From assembly GCF_000247695.1 (NCBI RefSeq), contig NW_004624734.1, positions 14,493,315-14,557,314 of the forward strand: a stretch of 64,000 nucleotides of DNA, read 5' to 3'. Positions 10,481 through 23,099 of the stretch are shown here, piece after piece; the first letter of the stretch is position 1, and the number at the start of each line of letters is the position of its first letter. The notes under the pieces are model-generated. The model ran no database searches. It worked only from the letters and a program-made list of their open reading frames with translations, and had not been told where the DNA came from. The position numbers and the translations under genes were made by a program. Source of the DNA: Heterocephalus glaber. Lineage: Eukaryota > Chordata > Mammalia > Rodentia > Bathyergidae.

Positions 10481-11598
10481 CCAGTGGGCTGCACACAGAC
10501 AGGGTTCTATCTGAAGCTAGTAGAGCCATTCTTTCTGCTGCATGAATTTTGGGTTCAGCAAAGAAAACAGAGAAGCTACATAGTGAAAGTGGATCCTTGA
10601 TTTCCTTTACAGGTGTTTCAGAGGAAAGCATATGACATTTTCACCTGTGAGTTATACATCATTCCATACATCCAGTTGGAGGGTTTCTGGTGTCTCTCTT
10701 GAAGTCTGGTGAGATAATGTCTGAGGCAGTATGGTGACGTATGTGCCAGATATAGCCAGATAGGTTACAGGTGGGAGAGGGGGACAAAAGCCACGTGAAT
10801 GGTTAAAGGGTCAGCCAGTGTGATTTACAAAGAGAAGCTTGGAGAGTACATTCGCATTCACACAAATACTGGCAATTACATAATTCATGTGAGCTTCAAG
10901 GAGGGGGCAGGATCTTGATAATTTAGAATCCTTAAAATTAACACTTTGGATGACAAAGAAAAAAAAAAAGAAAAGAAACATAGCCCCAGTATTTCTTCAG
11001 ACCAATGCTAGTAGAGCCCGCTGGCTCTGGAATAGTCATTTTGGGCGCAGGGCTCTCACATATGTGAACTTGCTGAAAACAGAGTGACAAAGCACCAGGA
11101 AAGTTGCAGCCAGATATTTTCTGAGACAATGGTATATGTGTCCAACAAGTAGATACACCACAAACTACCCAGCCTGTGTCTCCACACATCTGCCAGCAGC
11201 CTATCCAGTTTTTGCTGAGTAACAGACATCTCAGCCTGTGGTATTTGTCTGCAGGTTAGCTGCTGTTTGGCTGAACTGGGAGGAATTTGGTAGGGCCAGA
11301 CTGGACTCCAGGTGGGTTCAGGCTGACTCATGTGGATTCTAATTCATGGGATCTCAAGAGAGACCATAGAACCACAGGAGATCAAGGCAAACCTTGCAAG
11401 CCCATTTTGAATTTCTGCTTGTATAATAGTTGCTAAAAACCCATTCACCGAAGCAAATCACAGGGTCAAACTCAGCATCAATAAGCAAGGATGTATACTC
11501 TATTTTATACTCCCTACTCTATTGGGAGATAATGTAAAAGTCACAGGGGAATTCTGCAATAAGAAGGATGAATCAGGAAGAATAATCCACATACAACC
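10481..11598. other. No gene or named repeat seen
   Basis: Overlapping short frames on both strands at 10938-11331 lack any family match. A poly-purine stretch lies at 10956-10978. Confidence 0.4.
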
Positions 11599-11610
11599 AA
11601 CCTCTCACTT

Positions 11611-11646
11611 TTTTTTTGGTACTGGGGATCAAACTCGGGACCTCGT
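11611..11646 (-). mobile_element. 36-bp 5'-truncated ID SINE stub
   Basis: T-run plus GGTACTGGGGATCAAACTCG and GGACCTCG is the 3' half of an ID element only. It is flanked by a perfect 12-bp duplication AACCTCTCACTT (11599-11610 and 11647-11658), so the shortness is original truncation on insertion and not later loss. Confidence 0.93.
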
Positions 11647-11658
11647 AACCTCTCACTT

Positions 11659-12774
11659 CTTATCTGTTGCTCATGTTCAGTCAACTAGTGATAAAGTTTT
11701 CTGTCCAGTTCTCATCCTCAACTAGCCACTGTCACCACCTCTAATTCAACCTCTACATGTGACTACTTTCTTTGAGCTTTCCCTCAATGACTTCATGCTC
11801 CAGGTATTATAACTTTGTTGTCCTCTTATGGCTTGTCTGAGCCACTATGGGTGGTACCTGGAATTCAACACCCTTCTGTTACTGCCCATCTCAGCTCTGT
11901 CACGGGCATCTCTGGGTTCAGTTGGTGAGTTTACGAAGTAGTTAGCATTTCTCATCACTAACTCTGGTGAATCACCACTTCTCTGGTTGCCCTAGAGGGA
12001 AGAGGACATACTTCAATCAGAATCCCTGGACAATTTCTCAACAAACTCTGGCAATGCTTAGGACACCTCTCCTTCCTTCCTTCCAAAATGATGAATCCAG
12101 CCTGATTTCAAGGAAAAGTGATTCTCAAGCTTGATCTTGAAGTCACTCTAAGGTATAGATTGGAGAAGAATCAGTATTTCAGATGGATAGAGTAGTATTT
12201 GGAAATGCATAGAAGTTTCAGGAGGTTTCTTAAGATTTTAACCTATACTAAGTACATATATTTAGCCTATGTGGGCCAGAATGCAGCTGGTAGGGAGGGA
12301 AAATACTGTTTTTTCTGTAGCACATAGATCAATGGCCGGAGAGACTCGTTCAAACTCATTGTCTCTCCCCACACCAAATGTTGTCCTGTCTCATTGACCT
12401 CTTTTCTGTCCTTTAACACACCATCCTCTTCCTCTCTTTATACACTTCTGTCTCACATACCCTTCCCTAACTTTAATGGATGTTTTTTATCTTCCACTTA
12501 CAATTTTCCTTTCAGGGAAATTTTTCTTAATTGCCCACATTAGATATTTTCTGAAAGACCCTCAGATTCACTTTTGCCCCTGTTTTGTGTTCTGTGAGGC
12601 ATCCAGAGACTTCCATGGTGCCCAACTTCCTACTGGGGTCAGAAAGTGGAGGGTGGAGAGAGGTCAAGGAATGGACTTCTTAGGCTTCATCTCTGATGAG
12701 TCATGTGGCTGGGCTGTGTAACTCTACCGAAAAGTTCTCTCAAAGAACACTTCCTGCAAATGCACTTCCTCCTT
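11659..12774. other. Unassigned; weak L2-like pyrimidine stretch near 12350-12530
   Basis: TCTCTCCCCACACCAAATG and CCTTTAACACACCATCCTC are L2-like in flavour only. No gene seen. Confidence 0.3.
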
Positions 12775-13225
12775 GCTATCATTTGGATTTGAATGTCCCC
12801 CGAAAGGTTTGGGAGATGATGGAAGCTTTAGAAGGTGGATCCTTATGGGAAATCCTTAGGTCACTGGGGCTGTGACTGTAAAGCAGACTGTGGGACTCTG
12901 GCTCCTTGTTCTTTATCTTTTGCTCCCTGGTTTGTGCTGCAAGTAGTTTTGCTCCACCACATGCTCCTGCTACTGTACTCTGGTTTTATCACAGGCCTGA
13001 AACCCTTGAATCCACCCAGTCTTGCACTGGAACCTTGACACTGTGAGCCGAAAGAAGCATTTTCCCTTTTACTCCCCTGAAGTAATGGGGACTGAACCTT
13101 GATCTCTATGTATCTTAGGCGAGTGCTCTACCACTGAGATATACCCCAACCCAACCATTTCTCTTTATAAGTTTAATTATCTGTGGTATTTTATTAAAGT
13201 AGCAGAAAGCTAACATAATATTCTT
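12775..13225 (+). mobile_element. MaLR (MST/THE-like) LTR
   Basis: It starts TGCTATCATTTGGATTTGAA with the TGTCCCCC box and ends with GACACTGTGAGCCGAAAGAA, CTCTTTATAAGTTTAATTAT and a terminal CTAACATAA. This is the MaLR LTR layout. A SINE interrupts it near the polyadenylation-side end. Confidence 0.7.
13065..13158 (-). mobile_element. ID/B1-dID-type SINE inside the MaLR LTR
   Basis: GGGGACTGAACCTTGATCTC, then GCTCTACCACTGAGATATAC and CCCCAACCC, is the antisense of an older ID variant. LTR text resumes directly after with CTCTTTATAAG, so the SINE is younger. Confidence 0.65.
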
Positions 13226-13514
13226 GCCCTTTTACTTTCGTAACAGCTCTTAGCTGTTGCTAGTTTTATTTCATTACCCGCCAGGGAACTTCACCATTCC
13301 TTGCTGGTTTCCTTCAACACTTTTTCAGCAAATAGTTTTTCTCTAAAGTTTGCTTAATGACTCAGAATTTTCCATTTGCTTCCTGACGGAACCCAAATTA
13401 ACACAGTACCCTATCTAAATATATCCCCCATTCTTCTTATTCATTTATTTTTCATATATTTATAGTTATATAATTATAAAATTTATGTATTTGCTTGTTG
13501 TATGCATGTATACT

Positions 13515-13625
13515 TGGCCATTTGTGAGTTTCATGAAATGGGGACAGAGGCTTATTTTATCACTATGTAACCTTCACCTGGTACCTTGTGTCTGGCTCAA
13601 AAGAACATTTATTGCATGACCATAA
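13515..13625 (+). mobile_element. L2 3' end fragment
   Basis: The phrases GGGGACAGAGGCTTATTTT, a TACCTTGTGTCTGGCTCAA box and GAACATTTATTGCATGA match the L2 terminus (size, frequency and terminal blocks). Confidence 0.5.
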
Positions 13626-13684
13626 CCACAACAACAAAAAAGGATGACAAGATGCTAATTAGATCCCATAGAAAGAATGTCTTT

Positions 13685-13910
13685 AGTTGACAATTGGTAT
13701 TTGGCAGGTACTATGTCCACACCTGACCTCATTTATGATACCTCATAGGGAAACAAGACTAGTATCTTTGTTACATAAATCAGGACACTGAAAATTTAGG
13801 AGGTGAAATAGATTTCCTGAAGACACTGTTAGTAGGTGGTGGCTTAAGGATTCAAACACCATTCTGTCTGACTCTAGTTGTTAACCTTTTAATCTCTGCA
13901 CTGACCTACC
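13685..13910 (+). mobile_element. MIR SINE
   Basis: Core order as in MIR: CAGGTACTATGTCCACACC, then ATAAATCAGGACACTGAAAA, GATTTCCTGAAGACACTGTT, GGATTCAAACACC and TCTGTCTGACTCTA. Nearly full length and old. Confidence 0.65.
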
Positions 13911-15930
13911 TAGTTAGGCATTGGATAGTAAGGTAAGGCCTGGTAGCTATGTCCAGTCTTTCATTTGGATGTGATGAAGAATGTCACTAATAAGGATCAA
14001 GGGTCCTGGTTCCCTCCAGGAATACCAGGTAGGCTGATCAATCAGATACAGCTTCTCCAGCTGATAGAACCCCCCCTCCCATTGTTTATTTTCCTCTTAT
14101 TAGTGAATAATTGAACATGGGATTAAGATTATGGCAGGGTAGTGTGCATGTAATGAATTCTGCCTCTTTGTTGTCTGTGTGTACCCAGAATATATTTAAC
14201 AATTTGCTTTTATGTGTGTAGAAGATGTGGAAAGAGGTTAATTCCATGCTAAGCAGGACACCTGTCAAAAAATTAGGGCCTTAGTTTTATAAATCCCTAG
14301 CCTTCCTTTGATTATTGCTGTAACTTATACAGACAGAAGATAATCTCTAAATTATACAGGACTTCATGATTAAAATATTTTACCCCTTTTTAATAGTTCA
14401 AGAAGAAAGAAGATGTGGCTTTGGAGGCTTTGTGTCAAATTAAGTGGTATCAGAGCCACAGAGGAACATAATGAATATGCAAAAAGGGACTAAAAAAAGC
14501 ATTTCTAATAGATCCATACCATAAGAATTTTCTGTGTGTGAAATTGAAAGACTTCCTAGGGAAAAACTTTGGCCCATTTGCTTTTAAATTCACTTTTTAT
14601 GCTCTTTTGTTACCAAAAAATGTTTTAAGCTCCATTATCTCTTTGCAGAGGAATGAGATCAAAGAAATGTTCTCAGAGCTCTGGAGCTTCCGAACTGCTA
14701 GCCTGGAGAAAATCTTTGCTGAGGGCAGGAACACCCAAACCCCCTGCAAGCCCAGGGTTAGAGTGGGAATCACCCTTTTCTGATTTCTCCTCTGGGGACC
14801 AAGGTACTAGTTGCCCCCCAGACATAATCAATGAAAAGAACTCAGAAATATTTATGGAGACAATCTGAGCTAGGCCTAGCAGGTGAGAGAGAATGACAAA
14901 TAGTAACAGATGTGAGGGAACTTGTAGTTTAGCTGGGGAGGCTGGATGCACATCTGTCCTAATGGGTGGTACTACAGATGGGTTACAGGAGTCAAATTTT
15001 GGAGAGTTCCAAAAAGGAGAGTGGACTGCCCATAGGGATGACTTTTGGGTATGTGGGGCCTATGCCTGGCGATAATCTGATAATCGAGAGTGCTGGAAAA
15101 GAAGGTGAGGGGTCTGTAGGTAGGGAAATCTTATTAGCAAGCAGTGAAAGTCTGGAATTATATCTTCGGGGAATAAAGCTTCAAGCTAGAATGGAAGAAG
15201 TGGAGAGGTTGGGAAGAGTTTTCAGAGTAAACTTAAATTCTGATGCTACCTTTGCAGCTTCTAAGACTCATGTCCTTGGTTTTAACTCCAGCTCTCAACT
15301 TTCATCTTCCCAAAACATCAAGAGGGAGGGATAGTTGGAAGGAAAAAGGGAAGAAAAAAGCCTTTTACTTCTCAGTCTATTTGTTCTAAGAAAGATTCTA
15401 CATTTGCATGTGGTTTGTCCTCTTTGCTCAAGATTTATAGTAATAGTGAAATGATTCCCTTGGAGAGGCAAACTTGTGGACGTTTTCTGTGTATTATATA
15501 GGTATTTTGGTAACTTTGTGCCATTTCAGTAGCTTGAAAGCTTATGAAGTGCTGTGAATTAATTTAAGGTTTTCTCTATCCCAAGTCAAACATTTAAAGT
15601 TTTGGAAAAGTACCCTAGACTTCTTAAATATCTCTGAAAAGATATTTAATGGTTATATGGTTTTGTTGGAGTCTGAGAATTTCAGTTATATGAGGAACAA
15701 CTTGGTAAACACTCTTGAGTGTTAAATAAATATGTCTTCATTTCATTTGAGATCTTTCAGAAAGCTGGGTGATTTTTGGCTCTTATGAATCAGATCACAT
15801 TTACATAGCAACCAAGAAAACAAATGAGCTAATATAACCCCTGTATTTTTCATCTCATAGACCATGAGCTGAATTTTTACAGCTAATGTGTTACAGGAGT
15901 TTGCCTATTTTCTTTTTTTTCCTGGAGGCA
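13911..15930. other. No confirmed gene; contains one weak exon-like stretch
   Basis: Sequence 14649-14756 is bounded by a polypyrimidine CAG and a GT and stays open for 36 codons (see findings). The rest shows no family match. Text near 14900-15330 is GC-richer than its surroundings but has no coding structure I recognise. Confidence 0.35.
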
Positions 15931-15934
15931 AGGG

Positions 15935-16170
15935 AGTGAGAAACAATGATTTATTGAGCACCTTCTGTGTGCTCTGTGCTAGGGGGTTTGTAAGTATTCT
16001 CTCATTTAGTTCTTAGCATAACAATCAAGGAAGATATCACTCTGATCATCTATAAAATGGGATAATAATGATACCTATGTGTCTGAGATGCTAGTAGGAT
16101 ATAACCAGATAATGTTTGTGTAGTTCTTAATGTCTTCCTCACAGCTATAACCATTATCACTACTAGGATC
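15935..16170 (+). mobile_element. MIR SINE
   Basis: TTATTGAGCACCTTCTGTGT, CTCTGTGCTAGGGGG, CTCTCATTTAGTTCTTAGC and ATAAAATGGGATAATAATG are the MIR 5' and middle blocks in order. Confidence 0.65.
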
Positions 16171-16479
16171 ATTTAAATTTTATTCACCTTACCAAGGTTA
16201 TCCAATCGGCAGCAGCTATGATGAAAGTATTTTTACAAAAAGGCCCAAAATGACTCATGTCTGTGAATAAGATGAGGAAATTAGTTTACTTATTTCTTAG
16301 CCATTATGTGTGTGAAATAGGCTTATATTCAAAGCTTTCTTAGAAATTTAGCTGGATTTGGATACATCCAAATTGTGTGGGAGAATATCTAGTGCCTAAG
16401 TCTTGTTTTCTGGGAGAATTCTCCAATAAAAGAACCACAATTCTTTGTATAAATTACAGATTCTACAATCAGGGAGGAA

Positions 16480-17060
16480 ATACACAGGGTGAATCTAGTT
16501 CATCTTGTACTGCCAGAAAGTAAGGAATGCTCAAAGATGAAACAAACAAACAAACAAACAAACCCCACACTATAATGACAGGATATGTAAAAGAGACACA
16601 GTAGCTGGCTGAAATAGCTTCCAATAGTCAGAGGAGAGCAACATTAATAACAAAATAAATCAGGTCATAGTGGGTTACAACCCAAATTTTGAGACATCTA
16701 TGAGTCCATACTGACATAAATAAATGACTGAATAATAAATGAGGAGTAAGAAACAAATCAATGACAGAGAAGAATTAAAAAATAATTTACGGAGAAGCTT
16801 CTTACTGCTTAAGTGTGGGCTGTTCATAGTAACTTCCTTCCAAAGAGAATAATATGTGAATGGAGAAAAGGGAATTTTTACAATGGGGAAATCTGAGAAA
16901 TGTTAAGTTAACCAGGTTATCAAGATCAACATCGGCAGCGATGTCATGCTACCGCCAAGATGGAAGGGAACTAGCATTTGACCTTCCTGGTGCTCCTCCC
17001 AAATACTATAACCCTAGATTTATAAGAAAAATGTCAGACAAATGCCAGTTGGGGGACAGT
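16480..17060. mobile_element. Old L1 3' UTR-like sequence
   Basis: A block GAGTCCATACTGACATAAAT with a following ATAAATGAGG run is a phrase I associate with mammalian L1 3' UTRs. Assigned from memory, weakly. An (AAAC)n run lies at 16542-16562. Confidence 0.3.
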
Positions 17061-17589
17061 CTACAAAATATTTGGGAATGGAAAGTCTAGAGTCACATGG
17101 AGCAAGGAAGCAGTTTGCTGTTTCTTCTTTAGATCTTGGTTTATAAACAAAGAATATCATATGTACTTAGCACTAAGTAACTTGTAAAAGAAGAGTGAAT
17201 TATTCTCCCCCACATTGCTTATGGAAGCTGTGTTGAAAAATACAAGAAATGTTGTGAGGCCTGGGTTTGAGGCCTTGCTTGAAGGCCCTCATTGCCACAG
17301 TGCTGGTGTTTGGGTTGCTGAAGTCATGACTGTGAAAGTGCTTTGTTAATTGCAGTCATAAAATTCCTTTCTCCAAGATGGGAGTTTTAGGAATGCCAGG
17401 CAGGGAGGATCTGGGGCAAGACTGCTGTAGTTCCAGGCTCCTTGAGTAAGATCCCAGAGCTTTGTTTTGTAGAAAAACGGGATTCACAGGTGAACTCTTT
17501 TGAGCAGGTGATGGTAAAGTTATGGTAAAGTTGTGCTTGAGTATAAGTTTACTTGGGAATGGAAAGAGGGCAAAGGCTGGGATAGTGTG

Positions 17590-18010
17590 GTGCCTGCCCA
17601 TCAATTGAAGAAATGGAGGCCAAGATACCAGTCATGAAGAGAGAGAAAGGAAGCATTTGTGTGTGAGAGACCTTACTAGAGAAAAGTTGCAAAAGATTGA
17701 ATGGGGACTATGAGTAAAAGACGAAAAATTATAGATAATTTTAAGGAGGGTACATGGAAACCTTAATACCATTTAATAGAAATACCAATCAGAGAGGAAG
17801 ATGTACTGTGGGAGCTAGTGAGTTTAGTTGCAGATGAGATGAAAGTTGAGGTGCAGTGGGGACATTCAGGCAGGGATGTCCTGTTGGCATATGGAGCTCA
17901 GGCAGGAACAGGGGAGTGAAACAGGAAGTGTGCAACAGGGCAAAGATGCACAGAGATGCTGACACAGGCTAGGGGGACAGGGTTGCTCTCTGAAGGAGAG
18001 AAAGAAGCAA
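17590..18010 (-). mobile_element. LINE L2, antisense ORF region
   Basis: AAAGTTGAGGTGCAGTGGGG, ACATTCAGGCAGGGATGTCC and GGAGCTCAGGCAGG follow the antisense of L2 between the catalytic loop and the 3' end. Frames are broken. Confidence 0.5.
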
Positions 18011-19497
18011 CCATCAAGTCATCACTGTATGTAGGACACACACTCTGGGAAGGCAGGGGAGCAGGAGCTTTGCAAGACACTGGATGCCAGGGCTCCGTCC
18101 TTCTTTCTGTGCCAGAAACTGATCCAGGTCACCAAGTAGATCTTGCTGCTATCTTGCTAAGACTGTTCAGCTAGAACTGGCTCATGGATTGGTAGAAAGT
18201 GCAGGCATCTAGCTGGTCTGATCTGAAGTGAGTTTAATTGCCAAAAGGAAGGTTTTTGTTTTTCTTTAGAGCCTTATTTCCATAAGAATTCCAATAGGTA
18301 GTGACTTATGATGGGGCCACCATATGGTCTGTCATCGAAATCAGAATGCTTAGGGGTGAAATGATGTACTATTAGTTGCTGCAAAGTGGGTACATGGGAG
18401 CCAGGGGTATGCAAAACAAACCTAAATGTGCAGTCAACCTACACATTGAAATGTTCAGAGGGCCAGGAGAAAGTTTTGCCTAAAACACCCCATTTCTTTC
18501 AGGGCCTTTTGGATAAGCTAATAGACTGTTCAGCCATCTTTTCTCTTTTTCTCAGAGGGTTCTTTAAATCTTTATGTCTGCTCATATTTGCCTGGCAATT
18601 ATTTTAAATGATCTTATACTTCTCCACCATCTCAGCTTTGAATACAGTTATGTTCAATCTGTAAATAAAATGTGCAATCTAATAGCTGATTACTTCCCAA
18701 TTTTCTAAAGAAGTTTCTAAGCCTGGTGTACTTGGAGGATGAAGTCAGTAGTTTCCTATGTAGGAATGAAAATGAATCATATATTCAATAGGCAGAGGGT
18801 AATGAGCTCAGGAGAGAATGATGATCTCTTTTCTGGTATTGCCAAACTCTCTAACACTCAACTTATAAAGCCCTGGTATAATTATTTTCTGATAACTCAC
18901 AGAGTTCTCACTCAGGGCCTCTTTTATCCAGCCCCATATATTACACCCAATTAGCCACGTTTCATAAGCTGCAATTGATAATTAGCCATTATCCTGATAC
19001 ATGCCAACCCTAAAGGGAGCTGATTGCCAAAAATAAGCAGAATAAGTGGAGCCGACAGAGTGCTGACAAACCACAGAGGCAAGCAGAATGGATAATGGTT
19101 TTGCCTGTTGCCCTCTTCACCAGTGAAGCATACACCAAGTTGCTGAATGAGAATTTTAATGTGGAAACTCCTTTCATTCCTCAAAAAAGGCATAGATTAG
19201 AGAAAAGAAAGTGAACAGGGCCTTGAAAAGCAAAGTGCCTCTAAGCAATGCCCTAGCAGAAGAGCTCTCTCCTCATGGGTTCGTTACCTTTGATGCACCC
19301 CAATAAGATCAAAAACAAAAATTAAAGTTACTGGCAGGCAGTCCAGGCTCACTTGGAACTATGTGTACTTTGGTGCCTTATTCTGCAGATCATTCTACTG
19401 TCGTTACCTGTATGACACCCAATCTGCACGTAGAGAGTACAGATGAGACTTGGTTTCAATGACTTGGGATATTAGGCAGCTAAGTTATAAGATGCTG
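18011..19497. other. No gene or named repeat seen
   Basis: AT-rich with scattered short frames. Nothing supports a gene. Confidence 0.4.
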
Positions 19498-19878
19498 TGA
19501 TGGTTAACTTTTATGTGTCAGCTTGACTGGGTCATGGGAGGCCTAGATACTTGGTCAAACATTATTCTGGTGTGTTTGTGAGGGTGTTTCGGGATGAGAT
19601 TAATGTTTGAATCTACAGACTGATAAAACAGATTGGCCTCCCCATTGTGGTGGGCATCATCTAAACAGCTGATGACTTATGTAGATCAAAAAGGCTGACC
19701 CTACATCTGGTAAGAGGGAACTCCTTCTGCTCAACTGCCTCTAAGCTGGCAACTTAGGTTGTTTTTCCTGGCTTAGGTCTCTAGCTGAAACATTGGTTCT
19801 TCCTGGGTCTCAGAATTGCTGACTGAAGATCACCCTATTGTTTCGGTTCCTCCAGAGGACCCTGCCTAACACACATGC
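19498..19878 (+). mobile_element. ERVL-type (MLT2-like) LTR
   Basis: It opens TGTGATGGTTAACTTTTATG, continues GGTCAAACATTATTCTGG, GAGGGTGTTTCGGGATGAGA and TGGGTCTCAGAATTGC, and ends GTTCCTCCAGAGGACCCTG. The whole order matches the MLT2B-like LTR. Confidence 0.75.
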
Positions 19879-20250
19879 TGTAACTTTGCTAGTACTGTCA
19901 TAACAAATGATCATAGACTGGTTGGCTTCAACAACAGTTCTGGAGGCTAGAAGTCCAAGAGCAAGGTATTGGTGAGGTTGTTCATTCTGAGGGCCACAAT
20001 GGAAAGGTCTGTTCTAGCCTTCTCTTCTCGACTTACAGCTGGCCCTCATCTCCCCATGTCTTTGTCTTCCCTCTGTTTATATCTGTTTCATAATTTCTTC
20101 TTCGTATATGGCCTGCTCCAGTCACCTCATCTTAATTAACTCTTTAAAGACTTTATCTTCAAATATGGTTCCATTCTGAGCTTGTGAGGGGGGTGGGTTA
20201 GAACTTCAATGAATGAATTTGGGGATGGACACATTTTAGTCTATAAAAAA
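19879..20250 (-). mobile_element. MaLR (MLT1-like) LTR
   Basis: CTAGTACTGTCATAACAAAT, GGCTTCAACAACAGTTCTGG, TTAATTAACTCTTTAAAGAC and TTCAATGAATGAATTTGGGG give the antisense of an MLT1-type LTR. It abuts the preceding LTR tail to tail with no spacer. Confidence 0.7.
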
Positions 20251-20329
20251 ACTCTGTGTGGAGTCAGGAGGGTCTTCCAAATTCAGGGCTTGATGCTTTA
20301 AAAGTAAATGTTTGAAATGGCCTACATAG

Positions 20330-20486
20330 GGAAAGGGAGCGGGAGAGGACTAGAGGAAGAGGGGGAGGGTGGGGGGGAGGGTGGGAGAGAGAGAGAGAAA
20401 GGGATAGATCACACAAATCTAGAGGAAGAAAGAAAGGGATAGACAAAGAAAGGGAAAGAGGGAGACAAAGGGAAAGGGGGGAGGGA

Positions 20487-20527
<41 letters not shown>
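20330..20527 (+). repeat. Long purine tract with G-quadruplex motif and (GA)n
   Basis: About 200 bp is almost all A and G on this strand. A GA microsatellite fills 20490-20525. At 20361-20385 five G runs of 5, 3, 7, 3 and 3 bases are separated by single A or T loops, a textbook parallel G-quadruplex pattern. Confidence 0.95.
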
Positions 20528-20528
<1 letters not shown>

Positions 20529-20824
20529 ATATGAATATAATCAAGGGGATTATGGGGCCAAATACCCTTTTCTTTAAAAGTATCTTCTGTTTTCCTTAAT
20601 GGAAAGAGTTGAAAGGATAAGAGTGGTTGAATGATTCTAGTGGTACACAGAATGTGAGGAAGGAATATAAAAAAATTGTCTTTGGATTCCTAAATGGTAA
20701 GTAGAGAAATTGCAGTCGATTGCTGGAGGGCATCTCAGTTTAAAAGTAAAGGCTTTTAATGGTGTAGTTTCTCTGTGAACTTCCTGCCATAAGATTCTTA
20801 AGTGGGACATATGCATTAACCTCT
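20528..20824. other. No gene or named repeat seen
   Basis: AT-rich sequence without features. Confidence 0.4.
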
Positions 20825-21330
20825 TGTCTGAGTTAGGACTCTTTGATCAAAGGCAGCAGAAAGCAAAATCATTCTACTTAAGGAAAAAGGGGAATTTATC
20901 AGCAAGAATCCGGGTAGTTTGTGGCAGACTTGAATGATCAAGTTACAAGTAAGACAGGAAGATAGCTAAGGTCAGAAGTGACTAGAAGCAGGTATTCACC
21001 TGTCAACAGGGCTTTCTCTGTCTCCAGTCTTTGTTTCTTATTGCTATTAGCTTCATTTTTCACTTTATCCCTCCTTTCTCTATTTTTCTCCACGAAATTA
21101 GAACACAGCCACGAACAAGTCTAATACTTTGTGTCTTAGAGCTTTTGGTACCCAGAGAATTATGGACTCTCTTTGAGATACAGTCAGTAAATTCCTGGAA
21201 GGGACTGGCTTGCTCTGACTTGTGTTAAGTGTCTGTTTATGGATCAACCAATTATAAGGGTGGGCAGGGTCTTATTTTACAAACGGGCTCACAGTGAGAG
21301 AGGAGGGATGATGTTGTCACAAAAAAGGCA
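20825..21330 (+). mobile_element. Unassigned ancient interspersed repeat
   Basis: The order CAGCAGAAAGCAAAATCATT, GGGGAATTTATCAGCAAGAA and, at the far end, GGATCAACCAATTATAAGGG with GGGCAGGG resembles a common ancient mammalian repeat that I recall but cannot name. Treat as tentative. Confidence 0.3.
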
Positions 21331-23099
21331 GATAACCCTATTGGTATCCTCTTTTAGAAAAATGACTAAAATTTCTATGGCTAGATATATGACTAGATTA
21401 CCTAAGGCTCCATTTAAGGGCTGGTAGACTTTGGGGTGAAGAGTTCAAGCAACAATTCGATTTCTTTGAATTAAGGAACATTTTGGGATAGTTATGATCA
21501 ATATGAAGAGACCTGTACAATTTTTAATTTTTCTAAAAACAAACTAAAACAATACTAGTCAGCTGTGGTATTCCAAGAGCTTTCTAAAAGCAAACTTGCA
21601 ATAAATGTTTTCAGAAATAAACATCTGATATCTGTTAGGGCAATGTATCGATAGAATGACCACATCTTTTACTGCCAAATCCAGGATAGATTTGAAAGTG
21701 AAAATGAGCCACAATTAAAACCATGCTGAAAGAACACAAGAATATGTGTAGTCATGCTACATACCAAGTTGCTCATAAGATCAGAGGAAAGTTTTTGCCC
21801 ACACCATCTTATTTCTTTCAGCCTTCAGCTAGCAATGTTTCTCCAGAGGGTACGAGTACTGATCTCAGTTACAATATCTGAGGCACTTAGGAGGGCCGAC
21901 ATAGTGGGGAACACAGACTCCAACTTACTTTCTGCCCCTGGGTTCTAATCAGCTTGTGTCCCTCCCATAAATGCTGAAAAATACAGGCTGTCTTTGTTAT
22001 CATGAGATATTTTTACCTTTCCTCTATTTAATCAAATTGAGCAAACACCAGAATTACATGTTTCACACTTTAACAAGGGAAAGATGAGAATGAATGAAAA
22101 ACAGGCCGAAAGAAAGCAGCCTATTGCATTATTGAATAGATAAATAAGTGCAGAGACCTGTACTACTCCTGACTAATAGAGAATAAAAAATCTAACTATC
22201 ACCTATTCTGGCATTAGTTTTGCGTATCACTTACACACCTGCAAGTCCCTTGTTCTCTCTTGGCTCAGTCCATTGTGTTGGGCTCATCAGGTTAGCCTCT
22301 CTGTGCACTGGCTTCAAGACTCTCACTGGTTTTAGTGAATGGCTCTCCAGGACAGCCAGCTGGGCCAAGCACTGCCTGGAGATAACACATAGGAGTCTGC
22401 ATACTATGTGGGAGCTGCATTCCTTTTTGAAAATTTAAAAGAAAGAAATTTCATATGCATCAATTTTAATAACCTAGATATGATTCCACCAATTGAAATT
22501 TTCTATTTGTTAATGCTTCCTAACAATTATGGTGTATAGATGCTCCTTGATAAACCCGTCAAAAATTGAAAATATTGTCAGTTGCAAATGCATTTAATAC
22601 ACCTAACGTACCAATTATCAGAGCTTAGCAGCACAGTACATTGTAGGGTATTGGTTATTTCTCCTTGATGGTGTGTGGTTGATGGCAGCTGTGACTTATT
22701 GCTGTGCCCAGCATCACAAGAGAGCATTGTACCATGCATTGTTAGCACGGGAAAAATCAAAATGTAAAATTTGAAGTATAATTTCTACAGAATGTGTGTT
22801 GTTTTTGCAGTATTATAAAGTCATAAAATAATGATTTGAACCAGGTACTGTCTGTATAAGCTACAAAGAAATAACAAAAGACTTGTGCAGTCATGCTTGC
22901 CTTAACATGTCAAGTTTGGACTTTGTAGGAGAATTAACCTTTTCACAAGAGAGCTTTGGCACAAAGTCAATGGTCCCAAGCAGTAAGGTGCTAGGTGTGT
23001 CGTTGAGCCATCTGGAGATTCAAAGGCATCTTCGGAATCACTGCTGTTGATGACCCCAGTGTGGCAGCCCTCACTTGTCTCTGACCTTACAGATGGGCA
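21331..23099. other. No gene or named repeat seen
   Basis: Several isolated short frames up to 72 codons, none convincing. Confidence 0.4.
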
